From JALZHR01 sp036389695 (GTDB lineage: Bacteria > Acidobacteriota > Blastocatellia > Pyrinomonadales > Pyrinomonadaceae), in the NCBI GenBank assembly GCA_036389695.1, contig DASVWG010000547.1:1-53212 (forward strand): DNA of 53,212 nt. Direction: 5' to 3'. This document shows positions 26,593 through 34,957 of this stretch, piece by piece. The notes beneath the pieces were generated by a model. That model had not been told where the DNA came from. It worked only from the letters and a program-made list of their open reading frames with translations, and made no database searches. Position 1 is the first letter of the stretch, and each line of letters starts with the position of its first letter. A program made the translations under genes and the position numbers.

Positions 26593-27377
26593 TTTTAAGC
26601 GAAATTCTCAGTCTCAAACGCCGCCGCGTCGAAGAAGCAAAAAGTCAATTCAAAATTCAAAATTCAAAATTCAAAATTGACGCTGCGCGTCCTTCACATC
26701 GTCTGCGCGAAGCCCTGCAAAATCAGAATAATCTGAACATCATCGCCGAAATCAAGCGCGCTTCGCCGTCGAAAGGCGTGATTAACGATAAGATTGACGT
26801 GGCGGAAGTCGCCGGAAATTATGAACGCGGCGGCGCGTGCGCGATTTCCGTTTTGACCGAAGAAGACCGTTTTCAAGGCTCGCTCGAAGATTTGAAAACG
26901 GCTCGCGCCGCTGTTTCGCTGCCGGTTTTGCGCAAAGATTTTATTTTCGACGAATTTCAAATCTATGAAGCGGCGAGCGCGGGCGCGGACGTGATTTTGC
27001 TGATTGCGGCGATGCTCGACGACGAAACTCTCGTGCGTTTGCGGCGTTCGGCGGAAGACGATTTAAAGATGGACGCGCTCGTCGAAGTTCATACGCTGGA
27101 AGAACTGGAAAGAGCAAAAAAAATCGGCGCAGGCATTATCGGCGTCAACAACCGCGATTTGCATTCGTTCAAAGTCTCGCTCGACGTTTCGCGTGAATTG
27201 ATAAAACACGCGCCCGCCGGTGCCTTTATGATTGCCGAAAGCGGCTTGCAAACGCGCACGGATTTGCTGGAATTAAAAGACTTGGGCTTTCACGGCTTTC
27301 TGATTGGCGAGAGCCTGATGCGCTCCGGTAAACCGGAAAACGTTTTAAGGCAATGGCTTACGGAGACGAAAAAATGA
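26583..27377 (+). CDS. trpC: indole-3-glycerol phosphate synthase
   Basis: 264 residues. (beta/alpha)8 barrel with catalytic Lys58 in IIAEIKRASPSKG, SVLTEEDRFQGSLEDL, LRKDFIFDEFQIYEA, GVNNRDLHSFKV and AESGLQT. It closes carboxyphenylamino-deoxyribulose phosphate to indole-glycerol phosphate. The N-terminal linker (about residues 20-34, SQFKIQNSKFKI) is encoded by four direct copies of AATTCAA-type units at 26645-26679, unlike the usual Ala/Leu-rich linker at this place. It is therefore repeat-derived but in a tolerant position. The start codon also lies in a hairpin arm. The stop codon overlaps the next gene (ATGA). Confidence 0.94.
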   Translation: MMNVLSEILSLKRRRVEEAKSQFKIQNSKFKIDAARPSHRLREALQNQNNLNIIAEIKRASPSKGVINDKIDVAEVAGNYERGGACAISVLTEEDRFQGSLEDLKTARAAVSLPVLRKDFIFDEFQIYEAASAGADVILLIAAMLDDETLVRLRRSAEDDLKMDALVEVHTLEELERAKKIGAGIIGVNNRDLHSFKVSLDVSRELIKHAPAGAFMIAESGLQTRTDLLELKDLGFHGFLIGESLMRSGKPENVLRQWLTETKK

Positions 27378-27856
27378 ACATCAGCCGCGCATATTTTCTG
27401 CTGCCTTTCGCCTTTCTGTTTCATAATCTGGAAGAAGCGCTGGCGATGGAAGCGTGGTCGAAAAAAATGATTTCGCCGATTCAGCCGACGGTGACAAGCC
27501 GTCAATTTGCCGTCGCGGCGGTGATGATTACCATTATCGGTTTTGCCGTCGCGGGCAGCAAATTTTTCCTTAAATCGAAGCAAAAATACGATTTTCTGAT
27601 GACCGCTTTTGCCGGAATGATTTTTCTCAACGTTTTCTTCCCGCATCTGTTAGGCGCGGTCGCGTTCGGACAATATGTTCCGGGCGTTTTAACCGCTTTA
27701 TTCATCAATTTGCCGCTCACGCTTTACATCTTTTTTGCTAATATCAGGAATGGAACATTAACGCCGAAACAGACGAGTCTTTTAATATTATGCGGCGGCT
27801 TGCTCGGCGCGCCGCTGGCTTTTTTGCTTCTGAAGCTGGTCGAAGTTTTCGGTTAA
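27374..27856 (+). CDS. HXXEE domain membrane protein
   Basis: 160 residues from the ATG at 27374, whose ATGA overlaps the trpC stop, so translation is probably coupled. Four to five membrane helices. Motif His17-Asn-Leu-Glu-Glu in FLFHNLEEA is the HXXEE signature, with the second conserved block NVFFPHLLGAVAFGQYVPGVLTA later. The family is of unknown function. The conserved His/Glu suggests metal binding or an intramembrane enzyme. Its tight coupling to trpC and position before trpF are unusual for a trp cluster. Confidence 0.85.
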   Translation: MNISRAYFLLPFAFLFHNLEEALAMEAWSKKMISPIQPTVTSRQFAVAAVMITIIGFAVAGSKFFLKSKQKYDFLMTAFAGMIFLNVFFPHLLGAVAFGQYVPGVLTALFINLPLTLYIFFANIRNGTLTPKQTSLLILCGGLLGAPLAFLLLKLVEVFG

Positions 27857-27874
27857 ATTTCAATAGATTTTAAA

Positions 27875-28912
27875 ATGACGAAAGTAAAAATCTGCGGCAT
27901 CACGAATCTGGAAGACGCGCTTTTGTCGGCGAAATTCGGCGCCGACGCGCTCGGCTTTAATTTTTACGCGAAAAGCCCGCGCTCGGTCGCGCCGGAAAAA
28001 GCGCGCGAAATTATCGAACAGGTGCCGCCGGAAATTTTAAAAGTCGGCGTTTTCGTCAATGAATCTTTGGAAAAAATCCGCGAAATTGCGGAAACGGCTA
28101 AACTCAACGCAATCCAGCTTCACGGCGAAGAAACGCCGGAATTTGTTCGCGAAATAAAGACGAAAACTAATCTCGAAATCATCAAAGCCTTTCGCGTGTC
28201 GCCCGAATTTAATCTGGAAAATGTTTTGCGCTACGAGGTGGACGCGATTCTGCTCGACGCTTATTCGCCGGAGGAACACGGCGGCACGGGCGAGACTTTC
28301 GACTGGGAAATTGCCGGAAAAGTGCGGGAAATTTTTCCGAAGATGTATCTGGCGGGCGGATTGACGCATGAAAATATTGTTCGCGCCGTCGGGAATTTAA
28401 ACCCTTATGGGGTTGATGTTTGTAGCGGAATTGAAAGCCGAAAGGGCGTCAAGGACAAAATTAAACTCATAAATTTTATTACGAAAGCAAAAACTAATTT
28501 AGCCGGAATGCCTAAGGAAAATCTGTGGAGTTTATTTTCCGCTATTTATCTACGCCCGCAGATGTATTTGGGCGAAAAATCTCTGTCTAAATTACAGACT
28601 TTTCTACACGGCTTTTTTACTGCTTTACATTTAGCGAAGGCAAATTTCGAGACAGGTAAATACGAGAGCGAGGAGTTCAGAAAATGGATGGGCGAAAAAG
28701 TAGGTTACGGCTATCCGAATTCAATAAGTTGTATGACTCATATTTTGAGAAAACTCGACAATGACGAAGCAAAAGCCTTTGACCTTTTCTTCGCGCTTCT
28801 GGAAGAATTTAAGCTGGAAAAGGAAAATTTAAGTATGGAAACGGCTCAATGGAACAAAGCGAGCGACAAAGATTTGCATAAGTTTGAGCAAAATCTCGAA
28901 AAGACAAATTAA
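27875..28912 (+). CDS. trpF: phosphoribosylanthranilate isomerase fused to a RPxMYLG-type domain
   Basis: 345 residues, about 140 longer than TrpF. Residues 1-206 are a complete TrpF barrel: KICGITN with catalytic Cys7, FGADALGFNFY, VGVFVN, IQLHGEE, LLDA with catalytic Asp128, LAGGLTHENI and GVDVCSGIE. Residues about 212-345 form an extra helical domain with LFSAIYLRPQMYLG and LFFALLEEF. From memory this matches a small family of stand-alone bacterial proteins with an RPxMYLG motif and no known function. Met212 (ATG 28508) could be the former start of a separate gene. The join is in frame with no stop between. The extra part is poorer in GC than TrpF. Confidence 0.88.
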   Translation: MTKVKICGITNLEDALLSAKFGADALGFNFYAKSPRSVAPEKAREIIEQVPPEILKVGVFVNESLEKIREIAETAKLNAIQLHGEETPEFVREIKTKTNLEIIKAFRVSPEFNLENVLRYEVDAILLDAYSPEEHGGTGETFDWEIAGKVREIFPKMYLAGGLTHENIVRAVGNLNPYGVDVCSGIESRKGVKDKIKLINFITKAKTNLAGMPKENLWSLFSAIYLRPQMYLGEKSLSKLQTFLHGFFTALHLAKANFETGKYESEEFRKWMGEKVGYGYPNSISCMTHILRKLDNDEAKAFDLFFALLEEFKLEKENLSMETAQWNKASDKDLHKFEQNLEKTN

Positions 28913-28916
28913 TCTT

Positions 28917-30110
28917 ATGAATTACCAACCAAACGAGCACGGCTATTGGGGCGAATTCGGCGGGCGTTTTGTTCCCGAAACGCTGATGTCGCCGCTCGAA
29001 GACCTTTTGGGCGCGTATTTCGCCGCGCGTGACGATGCGGATTTTCAAGTTGAATTTCTGCGTTTATTAAAAGATTTTTCCGGTCGCCCGACGCCGCTTT
29101 TTCACGCACAGCGCCTTTCGGAAACTCTGGGCGGCGCGCAGATTTATTTTAAGCGCGAGGATTTGGGACACACCGGCTCGCACAAAATCAATAACGCCAT
29201 CGGGCAGGTTTTGCTCGCGCGGCGGATGGGCAAAAAGCGCATTATCGCCGAAACCGGCGCGGGTCAGCACGGCGTGGCGACGGCGACCGTTTGCGCGCTG
29301 TTCGGGCTGGAATGCGTCGTTTATATGGGCACGGAAGATATGCGGCGGCAGGCGCTGAATGTTTTCCGGATGCAGCTTTTGGGCGCTGAAGTGCGCGGCG
29401 TCGATTCCGGCTCGAAAACGCTGAAAGACGCGATAAACGAAGCCTTGCGCGATTGGGTGACGAACGTCGATTCGACTTATTATCTTTTGGGAAGCGCTTT
29501 AGGTCCGCACCCGTATCCGCTGATGGTCAGAGATTTTCAGAGCGTCATCGGACGCGAAGCGCGCGAGCAGATTCTGGAAAAAATCGGACGAATGCCCGAT
29601 TTGCTCGTCGCCTGCGTCGGCGGCGGCTCGAACGCCATCGGGCTTTTTCACCCGTTTTTGCAGGACGAAAATGTGCGGATGATTGGCGTCGAAGCGGGCG
29701 GAAAAGGCGATGTTTTAGGCGAGCACGCGGCGCGCTTTAATGCGTCGGGCGGCGGAAAAATCGGCGTTTTGCAAGGCACGAAAAGTTATATTTTGCAGGA
29801 CGAGCGCGGGCAAATCGCCCTAACGCATTCGATTTCGGCTGGCTTGGATTACGCTTCGATTGGACCCGAACACGCCTTTCTGCACGACATCGGGCGCGTC
29901 GAATACGTTTCGGCGACGGACGCGGAAGCCTTAAAAGCGTTTCAGACTTTATCGCAAACCGAAGGCATAATTCCCGCTTTGGAAACCTCGCACGGCGTCG
30001 CGCACGCGCTGAAAATCGCGCCCGAAATGTCGCCGCAGGAAGTAATGATTGTGAATCTTTCCGGGCGCGGCGATAAGGACGTGAATCAGGTTCAGGAAAT
30101 GCTCGCGTAG
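28917..30110 (+). CDS. trpB: tryptophan synthase beta subunit
   Basis: 397 residues from the ATG at 28917, four bases after trpF ends. It starts NYQPNEHGYWGEFGGRFVPETL, with the PLP Lys in HTGSHKINNA, ETGAGQHGVATA, the DSGSKTLKDA segment and the phosphate loop CVGGGSNAIG. It makes Trp from indole and serine. This is a TrpB1-type sequence, which normally works with TrpA, but no trpA follows; the next gene is a glycosyltransferase. Confidence 0.96.
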   Translation: MNYQPNEHGYWGEFGGRFVPETLMSPLEDLLGAYFAARDDADFQVEFLRLLKDFSGRPTPLFHAQRLSETLGGAQIYFKREDLGHTGSHKINNAIGQVLLARRMGKKRIIAETGAGQHGVATATVCALFGLECVVYMGTEDMRRQALNVFRMQLLGAEVRGVDSGSKTLKDAINEALRDWVTNVDSTYYLLGSALGPHPYPLMVRDFQSVIGREAREQILEKIGRMPDLLVACVGGGSNAIGLFHPFLQDENVRMIGVEAGGKGDVLGEHAARFNASGGGKIGVLQGTKSYILQDERGQIALTHSISAGLDYASIGPEHAFLHDIGRVEYVSATDAEALKAFQTLSQTEGIIPALETSHGVAHALKIAPEMSPQEVMIVNLSGRGDKDVNQVQEMLA

Positions 30111-30122
30111 AAATAAGATTTC

Positions 30123-30192
30123 AAGGCAAAAGGCAAAAGGTAAAAGGCAAAAGCTCGGAATCGTTTTGCCTTCTACCTTTTTACTTTTGCCT
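30123..30192. repeat. tandem-arm hairpin (AAGGCAAAAGGTAAAAGG type)
   Basis: The left arm 30123-30152 and right arm 30164-30192 are built of AAAAGGC / GCCTTTT units. The same family recurs at 40199-40266. A TTAATCTGTGGAC unit (CACAGAT family) follows at 30207-30219. Confidence 0.88.
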
Positions 30193-30229
30193 TATTTTGA
30201 CCTGTGTTAATCTGTGGACTATTTTTTCT

Positions 30230-31444
30230 ATGTTTGTCTTCTATTTTTTCGCCGCGATTCTGGTTTTTCTGAGCTACAAATCTCTGCGCGGCGGAATTGA
30301 TTATCTCAATTTTTTCAGGCGCGAGCTTGCCGGACCGAAATCCGATTTCGCGCCGTTTGTTTCCGTCATCGTGCCGTGTCGCGGGCTGGACGCGGGATTG
30401 GAGAAAAATCTGGCGGCGCTGTTCGGTCAGGATTTTCCGGCTTATGAAATAATTTTTGTCACGGATGACGAAACGGATGCGGCGGTGAAAATTATCGAAG
30501 AAGTTTCGCGCCAAGGCGCAAAGCGCGCGAAGTCGAAGCTTGTGATTTCCGGCGCAACGCAAAGCGAAAGTCAAAAGGTTCATAATCTGCGCGAAGCCGT
30601 TTTACACGTTTCCGACGATTCGGAAATTTTCGTTTTTGTCGATTCCGACGCGCGTCCCGCCGAAAATTGGCTCGGAAACTTAATCGCGCCTTTAGCCGAT
30701 GAAAAAATCGGCGCGGCGACCGGTTATCGATGGTTCGTCTCGAAAAAAATCGGGCTTGCTTCCGAGCTGCGCTCGGTCTGGAACGCTTCGATTGCTTCGG
30801 CTCTGGGCGCGAATCTGAAAACGAATTTTTGCTGGGGCGGCTCGATGGCGATGCGGCGGGCGACGTTTGAAAAATTGCGGATGCGCGAGCGATGGCGCGG
30901 CGTTTTGTCGGACGATTTTGCCGTCACGCGGGCTTTGAAAGCGGCGAATTTGCCGATTTATTTTGTGCCGCAGGCGCTGGCGGCTTCGGTCGAAGATTGT
31001 TCTTTCGCGGAGCTTTTGGAATTTACGACCCGGCAGATGAAAATCACGCGCGTTTACGCGCCGCACCTGTGGAAACAATCTTTTACGGGAGCGTTTCTTT
31101 TCAATCTGGTTTTCGTCTGGGGAATTTTGATAATTGCTTTTAATTCAACGGATACGCTCGCGTTTTGGTTTGCGGTCATTAGTTTGATTCTGATTTCCGC
31201 GTTCAGCACGGGCAAAGCTTACTTGCGTTTGAACGCCGTGAAATTGATTTTAAAAGATTATGAAAAAGAGCTGCGGCGGCAGTTTTGGACGCAGAACACG
31301 CTCTGGATTTTTTCGCCCGCGCTGTTTTTATATAACTCGGTCTGCGCTCTGTTTTCGCGCAAAATTCTCTGGCGCGGCATCGCTTACGAATTAAAATCGC
31401 CCGATAAAACCGTTATTGTTCAGCCTGATACAACTAGATTTTGA
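30230..31444 (+). CDS. GT2/GT21-type glycosyltransferase, ceramide glucosyltransferase/HpnI-like
   Basis: 404 residues from the ATG at 30230; the frame further upstream is repeat sequence. N-terminal membrane helix (1-16), GT-A domain, and three C-terminal helices. Motifs: VIVPCRGLD, IIFVTDDETD, the DxD-like FVFVDSDARP (Asp138, Asp140), WGGSMAMRR, LSDDFAVTRAL (third Asp) and RQMKITR in place of the Q-x-x-RW motif. These match GT21 ceramide glucosyltransferases and the hopanoid enzyme HpnI. It would transfer a sugar to a membrane lipid. The ceramidase homologue at the start of the window makes a sphingolipid-like acceptor possible, but this is inference. Confidence 0.85.
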   Translation: MFVFYFFAAILVFLSYKSLRGGIDYLNFFRRELAGPKSDFAPFVSVIVPCRGLDAGLEKNLAALFGQDFPAYEIIFVTDDETDAAVKIIEEVSRQGAKRAKSKLVISGATQSESQKVHNLREAVLHVSDDSEIFVFVDSDARPAENWLGNLIAPLADEKIGAATGYRWFVSKKIGLASELRSVWNASIASALGANLKTNFCWGGSMAMRRATFEKLRMRERWRGVLSDDFAVTRALKAANLPIYFVPQALAASVEDCSFAELLEFTTRQMKITRVYAPHLWKQSFTGAFLFNLVFVWGILIIAFNSTDTLAFWFAVISLILISAFSTGKAYLRLNAVKLILKDYEKELRRQFWTQNTLWIFSPALFLYNSVCALFSRKILWRGIAYELKSPDKTVIVQPDTTRF

Positions 31445-31514
31445 TTGCTTTCATCTGAGGGCTAAGGTAAATTTTTAATAGTTTAAATTTATTATCGAAC
31501 AAGGGAACGGGTTT

Positions 31515-32900
31515 ATGTCTGAATTTTTAATTTTGCGGCGCGCGCGTTTTTTCTTATTAACGGCAATTATTTTTATTTTCGCAACCTTTGCGCCCGCGCA
31601 AAAGACCGAAACCAAACCGTCACCGACGCCGACGCCCGTAGCGACGACCGGAAAACTGCCGGTCATCATTATTCCGGGCTTAATCGGCTCGGAGCTGATT
31701 AATAGAGAAACCGGCGAAGGCGTCTGGTTTCACCTGCAAAGGGCGAAAAAGGACGATTTACGCCTGCCCATTTCCCCGAATATCGCGCGCAACCGCGACA
31801 ACCTCGTGCCGGGCGACATTTTGCGCAATGTCAAGCTCGTCAAATTTTTACCCGAAACCCAGATTTACGAAAGATTAATCGAAGCGCTGAAAGCGGACGG
31901 CTACACCGAAGCCAAATGGGACGCGCCCGCCGCGACTGACGTTTTTTACGTTTTCCCGTATGACTGGCGGCGCGACAACGTCGAAACGGCGCGGATTTTA
32001 ATACAGAAAATACAGTCGGCGAAAACCCGTCTAAGAAAACCGAATCTGAAATTTAACATTATCGCTCATTCGATGGGCGGCTTGATTTCGCGCTACGCCG
32101 TGATGTACGGCAGCGCGGATTTGCCCGCCGGAGCGCGAAAGCCGGTGCCGAACTGGGCTGGCGCAAAACATTTCAACAAGATTTTTCTCATCGGCACGCC
32201 GAACGAAGGCTCGCTGCCGTCGCTGAACTCGCTCATCAACGGTTTTTCGTTTCTCGGCGGCGGTCTGAATCTGCCGTTTGTGCAGAATTTAACGCGGTTC
32301 GATATTTTTACGATTCCGGCGGTTTACCAGCTTTTGCCGCAGATGGGAACGCTGCGCGCCTTTGACGAAAATCTGAAACCGATTGAAATCAACATTTATA
32401 ATGTCGAGACGTGGGAAAAATACGGGTGGGCGGCTTACCAGGACGAGGATTTCGCGAAAAAATTCAGCGTCGCCGAACAGCGCAACGCCAAGCCTTACCT
32501 GCGCGCCATACTCGAACGCGCCCGTCTTTTTCACGAGGCGCTGAAAGCTACGTCCTTAACGAAAAGTCCCGTTCCGGTTTTCTTTTTAGGCGCCGAATGC
32601 AAACCGACGCTCGACGGAATGGTGATTTACCGCGACGCCAAGAAAAATGTCTGGCGGACGATTTTCAAGGCGGATTCTTTCGAACGCGCCGACGGCACGA
32701 AGGTCTCCGACAAAGAACTCGAGCCGCTGCTTTATTCGCCCGGCGACGGCACGGTGACGAAACGCTCGTTTCTGACTGCCGCCATCCGAAATATCAGCAG
32801 CAGCGAGCAGACGTCTTTTCCCGTCTGCGAGGAACATCAGAATTTGACCGGCAACCCCGAAATTCAAAAAACTATGTTTGCCGTTCTGGACGAAAAGTAG
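31515..32900 (+). CDS. exported LCAT-like lipase/acyltransferase
   Basis: 461 residues with a signal peptide (hydrophobic 11-25, cleavage near APAQK) and a Pro/Thr linker. Alpha/beta-hydrolase of the lecithin:cholesterol acyltransferase group: oxyanion region PVIIIPGLIGSEL, YVFPYDWRRDN, nucleophile Ser186 in AHSMGGL, catalytic Asp in YSPGDGTVTK and His in CEEHQNLTGNPEIQ. It should cleave or transfer acyl chains of phospholipids or lipid esters in the periplasm. A Shine-Dalgarno-like AAGGGAA lies upstream. It is followed by a radical SAM gene 23 bp downstream. Confidence 0.87.
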   Translation: MSEFLILRRARFFLLTAIIFIFATFAPAQKTETKPSPTPTPVATTGKLPVIIIPGLIGSELINRETGEGVWFHLQRAKKDDLRLPISPNIARNRDNLVPGDILRNVKLVKFLPETQIYERLIEALKADGYTEAKWDAPAATDVFYVFPYDWRRDNVETARILIQKIQSAKTRLRKPNLKFNIIAHSMGGLISRYAVMYGSADLPAGARKPVPNWAGAKHFNKIFLIGTPNEGSLPSLNSLINGFSFLGGGLNLPFVQNLTRFDIFTIPAVYQLLPQMGTLRAFDENLKPIEINIYNVETWEKYGWAAYQDEDFAKKFSVAEQRNAKPYLRAILERARLFHEALKATSLTKSPVPVFFLGAECKPTLDGMVIYRDAKKNVWRTIFKADSFERADGTKVSDKELEPLLYSPGDGTVTKRSFLTAAIRNISSSEQTSFPVCEEHQNLTGNPEIQKTMFAVLDEK

Positions 32901-32923
32901 TTTTTAGAAGAAAATCATCTGCG

Positions 32924-34045
32924 ATGAATAAAATCGCCCAGTTTGCACGGATGATTCGCGCCACAAAGCGCGCGCGAAAGCTAGATACGTTGATTTTCTT
33001 CGTCACCTCGCGCTGCAACGCCGCCTGCGAAACCTGCTTTTATCACGAAGAATTAAACAAAAAAGGCGATTTAACCTTTGCCGAAATCGAAAAAGTCTCG
33101 CTTTCGATGCCGCCGATTACCGATTTATGGCTTTCGGGCGGCGAGCCGACTCTGCGCAAAGATTTAAACAAAATCGTCGATTTGTTTGTCCGCAACAATC
33201 GAATAAATCGCCTGATTATTCCGACCAACGCGCTGGTTAAATCCAGAGTTTTTGAAACGGTCGAACACGCTTTATCGCACCGGCAAATCACCGATTTATA
33301 TTTAAACATCGCGCTCGACGGCTACGGCGAGACGCACGATAAAATTCGCGGCGTGCCGCGCAACTGGCAGAAAACTCTCGACTGCATCGAGCATCTTTAC
33401 CCGCTCAAAGAAAAATTCGGCGCGCGTTTTCGCCTGAATGTCAACACCGTAATCTGCGCCGAAAATTACACGGAAATCGAAAAGCTTTCGGAATTTTTGT
33501 GGCAAAACTTTAAATTGGACGGACAATATTTCAATATCATTCGCGGCGAAACTAAAGTCGGCGATTCGATAAAATCTGTTCCCGCCGAAGCCCTGCCGAA
33601 AATCTACAAACACGCCGCCGGTTTGACGAAACGATACGGCGAAAGAATGTTTGCCGCAGACGATTTTTCAAAACGCTTTGTTAAATCCGTCGCTTACGTC
33701 GGCACGATTATGACGCATTATCGTCATCAGCACGCGAATTTTAACGCGCCGACGGCGTGGAGTTTTCCCTGCACAGCGGGCGCGACGACTGCCGTGATTG
33801 ATTACAACGGCGACGTGCGCGCCTGCGAGCTGCGCGAAAAATTCGCGTCGCTTAAGGATTTCGATTTTGATTTCGAAAGGCTTTGGGCGGATAATTTAAG
33901 AACCGGAGAGCTTGAAGCCATCGACGAAGGTCGCGCCTGCTGGTGCACGCACGTCTGCTTTATTCACGACTCGCTGCGGCATTCGCGCAAGGCGCTTTTG
34001 ACCGAAGTTCCGAAAAACTATCTGACGCGGGAGAATTGGTTATGA
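32924..34045 (+). CDS. radical SAM / SPASM-like protein
   Basis: 373 residues from the ATG at 32924. The [4Fe-4S] motif is C31-x3-C35-x2-C38 in SRCNAACETCFY, followed by the GGEP motif in LWLSGGEPTLRKDL and barrel strands with IPTNAL and NIALDGYGETHDKIRG. A C-terminal cysteine cluster (FPCTAGATTAVIDYNGDVRACEL and CWCTHVCF) is SPASM-like and may bind a second cluster. The substrate is unknown. Neighbours are a lipase and a lipid glycosyltransferase upstream and ATP synthase genes downstream. The stop codon overlaps the next start (ATGA). Confidence 0.88.
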   Translation: MNKIAQFARMIRATKRARKLDTLIFFVTSRCNAACETCFYHEELNKKGDLTFAEIEKVSLSMPPITDLWLSGGEPTLRKDLNKIVDLFVRNNRINRLIIPTNALVKSRVFETVEHALSHRQITDLYLNIALDGYGETHDKIRGVPRNWQKTLDCIEHLYPLKEKFGARFRLNVNTVICAENYTEIEKLSEFLWQNFKLDGQYFNIIRGETKVGDSIKSVPAEALPKIYKHAAGLTKRYGERMFAADDFSKRFVKSVAYVGTIMTHYRHQHANFNAPTAWSFPCTAGATTAVIDYNGDVRACELREKFASLKDFDFDFERLWADNLRTGELEAIDEGRACWCTHVCFIHDSLRHSRKALLTEVPKNYLTRENWL

Positions 34046-34728
34046 TAAAAAGTCTGTTTGATTACGACGACGAGCCGCAGGAAAACAAGGCGGAAACCGA
34101 AGAATCAATCAAGCGCGAGCTCGAAGACCTGAACCTCGCGGCGGACGCGCCCGGCGCAAACGACGAAGCGACGACGCAAATCAGACGGACCGAAACCGAT
34201 TTGACTTCCGCCGACGCGGACGACGAAATCGAAACGATAACTTTACCGAAAATCGAACAGGTTTACGACCGCGCCGGCGAGCCGACGCCCGATAACGTCT
34301 TTCCCGAAAACCAATTTTCCGAAGTCGAAACCCAGGCGCAAGCGCCGGAAACCGCTGCGCTACAATCCGAAAACGCGATGCTGCCGGAAACCGGGCGACC
34401 GCCTCAATTTGCGGCGGCGGCGCAATATCGCAACGTTCTCGAAACTGAAAACGCGCCGACAAATGCAGGCATTTTCCAGACTGAAAATTCTTCCGAAACC
34501 GACGCCAAGCCTTTGACGACCGCCGAAACGCTGCGGCAAAGCGGAATGGCTTGGAGCGCGGCAGTCGGTTTGTTCGGCTCGGTTCTGTTTATGATGATTC
34601 TCGGCTGGTTTTTCGATTTGCTGACCGACGCCGCGCCGCTCGGACTCGTCGGCGGCATCATCATCGGTTCCGCCATCGGCTTTTATCAATTTTTCCGCAC
34701 GACTTCGCAAATCTTTAAAAAAGACTAG
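34042..34728 (+). CDS. AtpZ/AtpI-like membrane protein with long acidic N-terminus
   Basis: 228 residues. Residues 1-165 are disordered and rich in Glu, Asp, Ala and Thr. The last 60 hold two membrane helices: AVGLFGSVLFMMILGWFFDLL and LGLVGGIIIGSAIGFYQFF. This is the AtpZ pattern with the conserved Gly-x-x-x-Gly helix. AtpZ proteins accompany F-type ATPase operons and have been linked to Mg/Ca transport or to c-ring assembly with AtpI. The 165-residue tail is unusual; the family is normally about 80-110 residues. ATG overlaps the radical SAM stop, so translation is coupled. The stop codon is at the start of a hairpin arm. Confidence 0.75.
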   Translation: MIKSLFDYDDEPQENKAETEESIKRELEDLNLAADAPGANDEATTQIRRTETDLTSADADDEIETITLPKIEQVYDRAGEPTPDNVFPENQFSEVETQAQAPETAALQSENAMLPETGRPPQFAAAAQYRNVLETENAPTNAGIFQTENSSETDAKPLTTAETLRQSGMAWSAAVGLFGSVLFMMILGWFFDLLTDAAPLGLVGGIIIGSAIGFYQFFRTTSQIFKKD

Positions 34729-34870
34729 GCAGAAGCCCGCGCGTCCGGCTTGGGCGGAAAGGATTTTAGATTTTAGATTTTAGATTTGCCGTTATCGAAC
34801 GACCAATCATAAATCTTCAATCTTAAATCATCAATCTTTATCCGCCCTTGCTGACGCGCGGGCTTCCGCC
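34728..34870. repeat. nested hairpin (GCGCGTCAGCAAGGGCG family)
   Basis: The outer arms 34728-34758 and 34840-34870 are imperfect reverse complements of the same family as 12175-12250. Inner arms are TTTTAGATTTTAGATTT (34764-34788) and AAATCTTCAATCTTAAATC (34810-34836). It lies between the AtpZ-like and AtpI genes. Confidence 0.9.
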
Positions 34871-34957
34871 TTCGGTTTTTAATTTGAGAAAAAATGCACA
34901 AATGAGCGTTCCGGCTTTGAAATTTTCGCCGAAGCCTTATAAAATAGTGGTTTCGCA

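Noticed and set aside
30505..30540. Repeat-like GCGCAAAGCGCG stretch inside the glycosyltransferase gene
   Set aside because: It resembles a GGCGCAAAG repeat type, but it is too short and imperfect to claim insertion.
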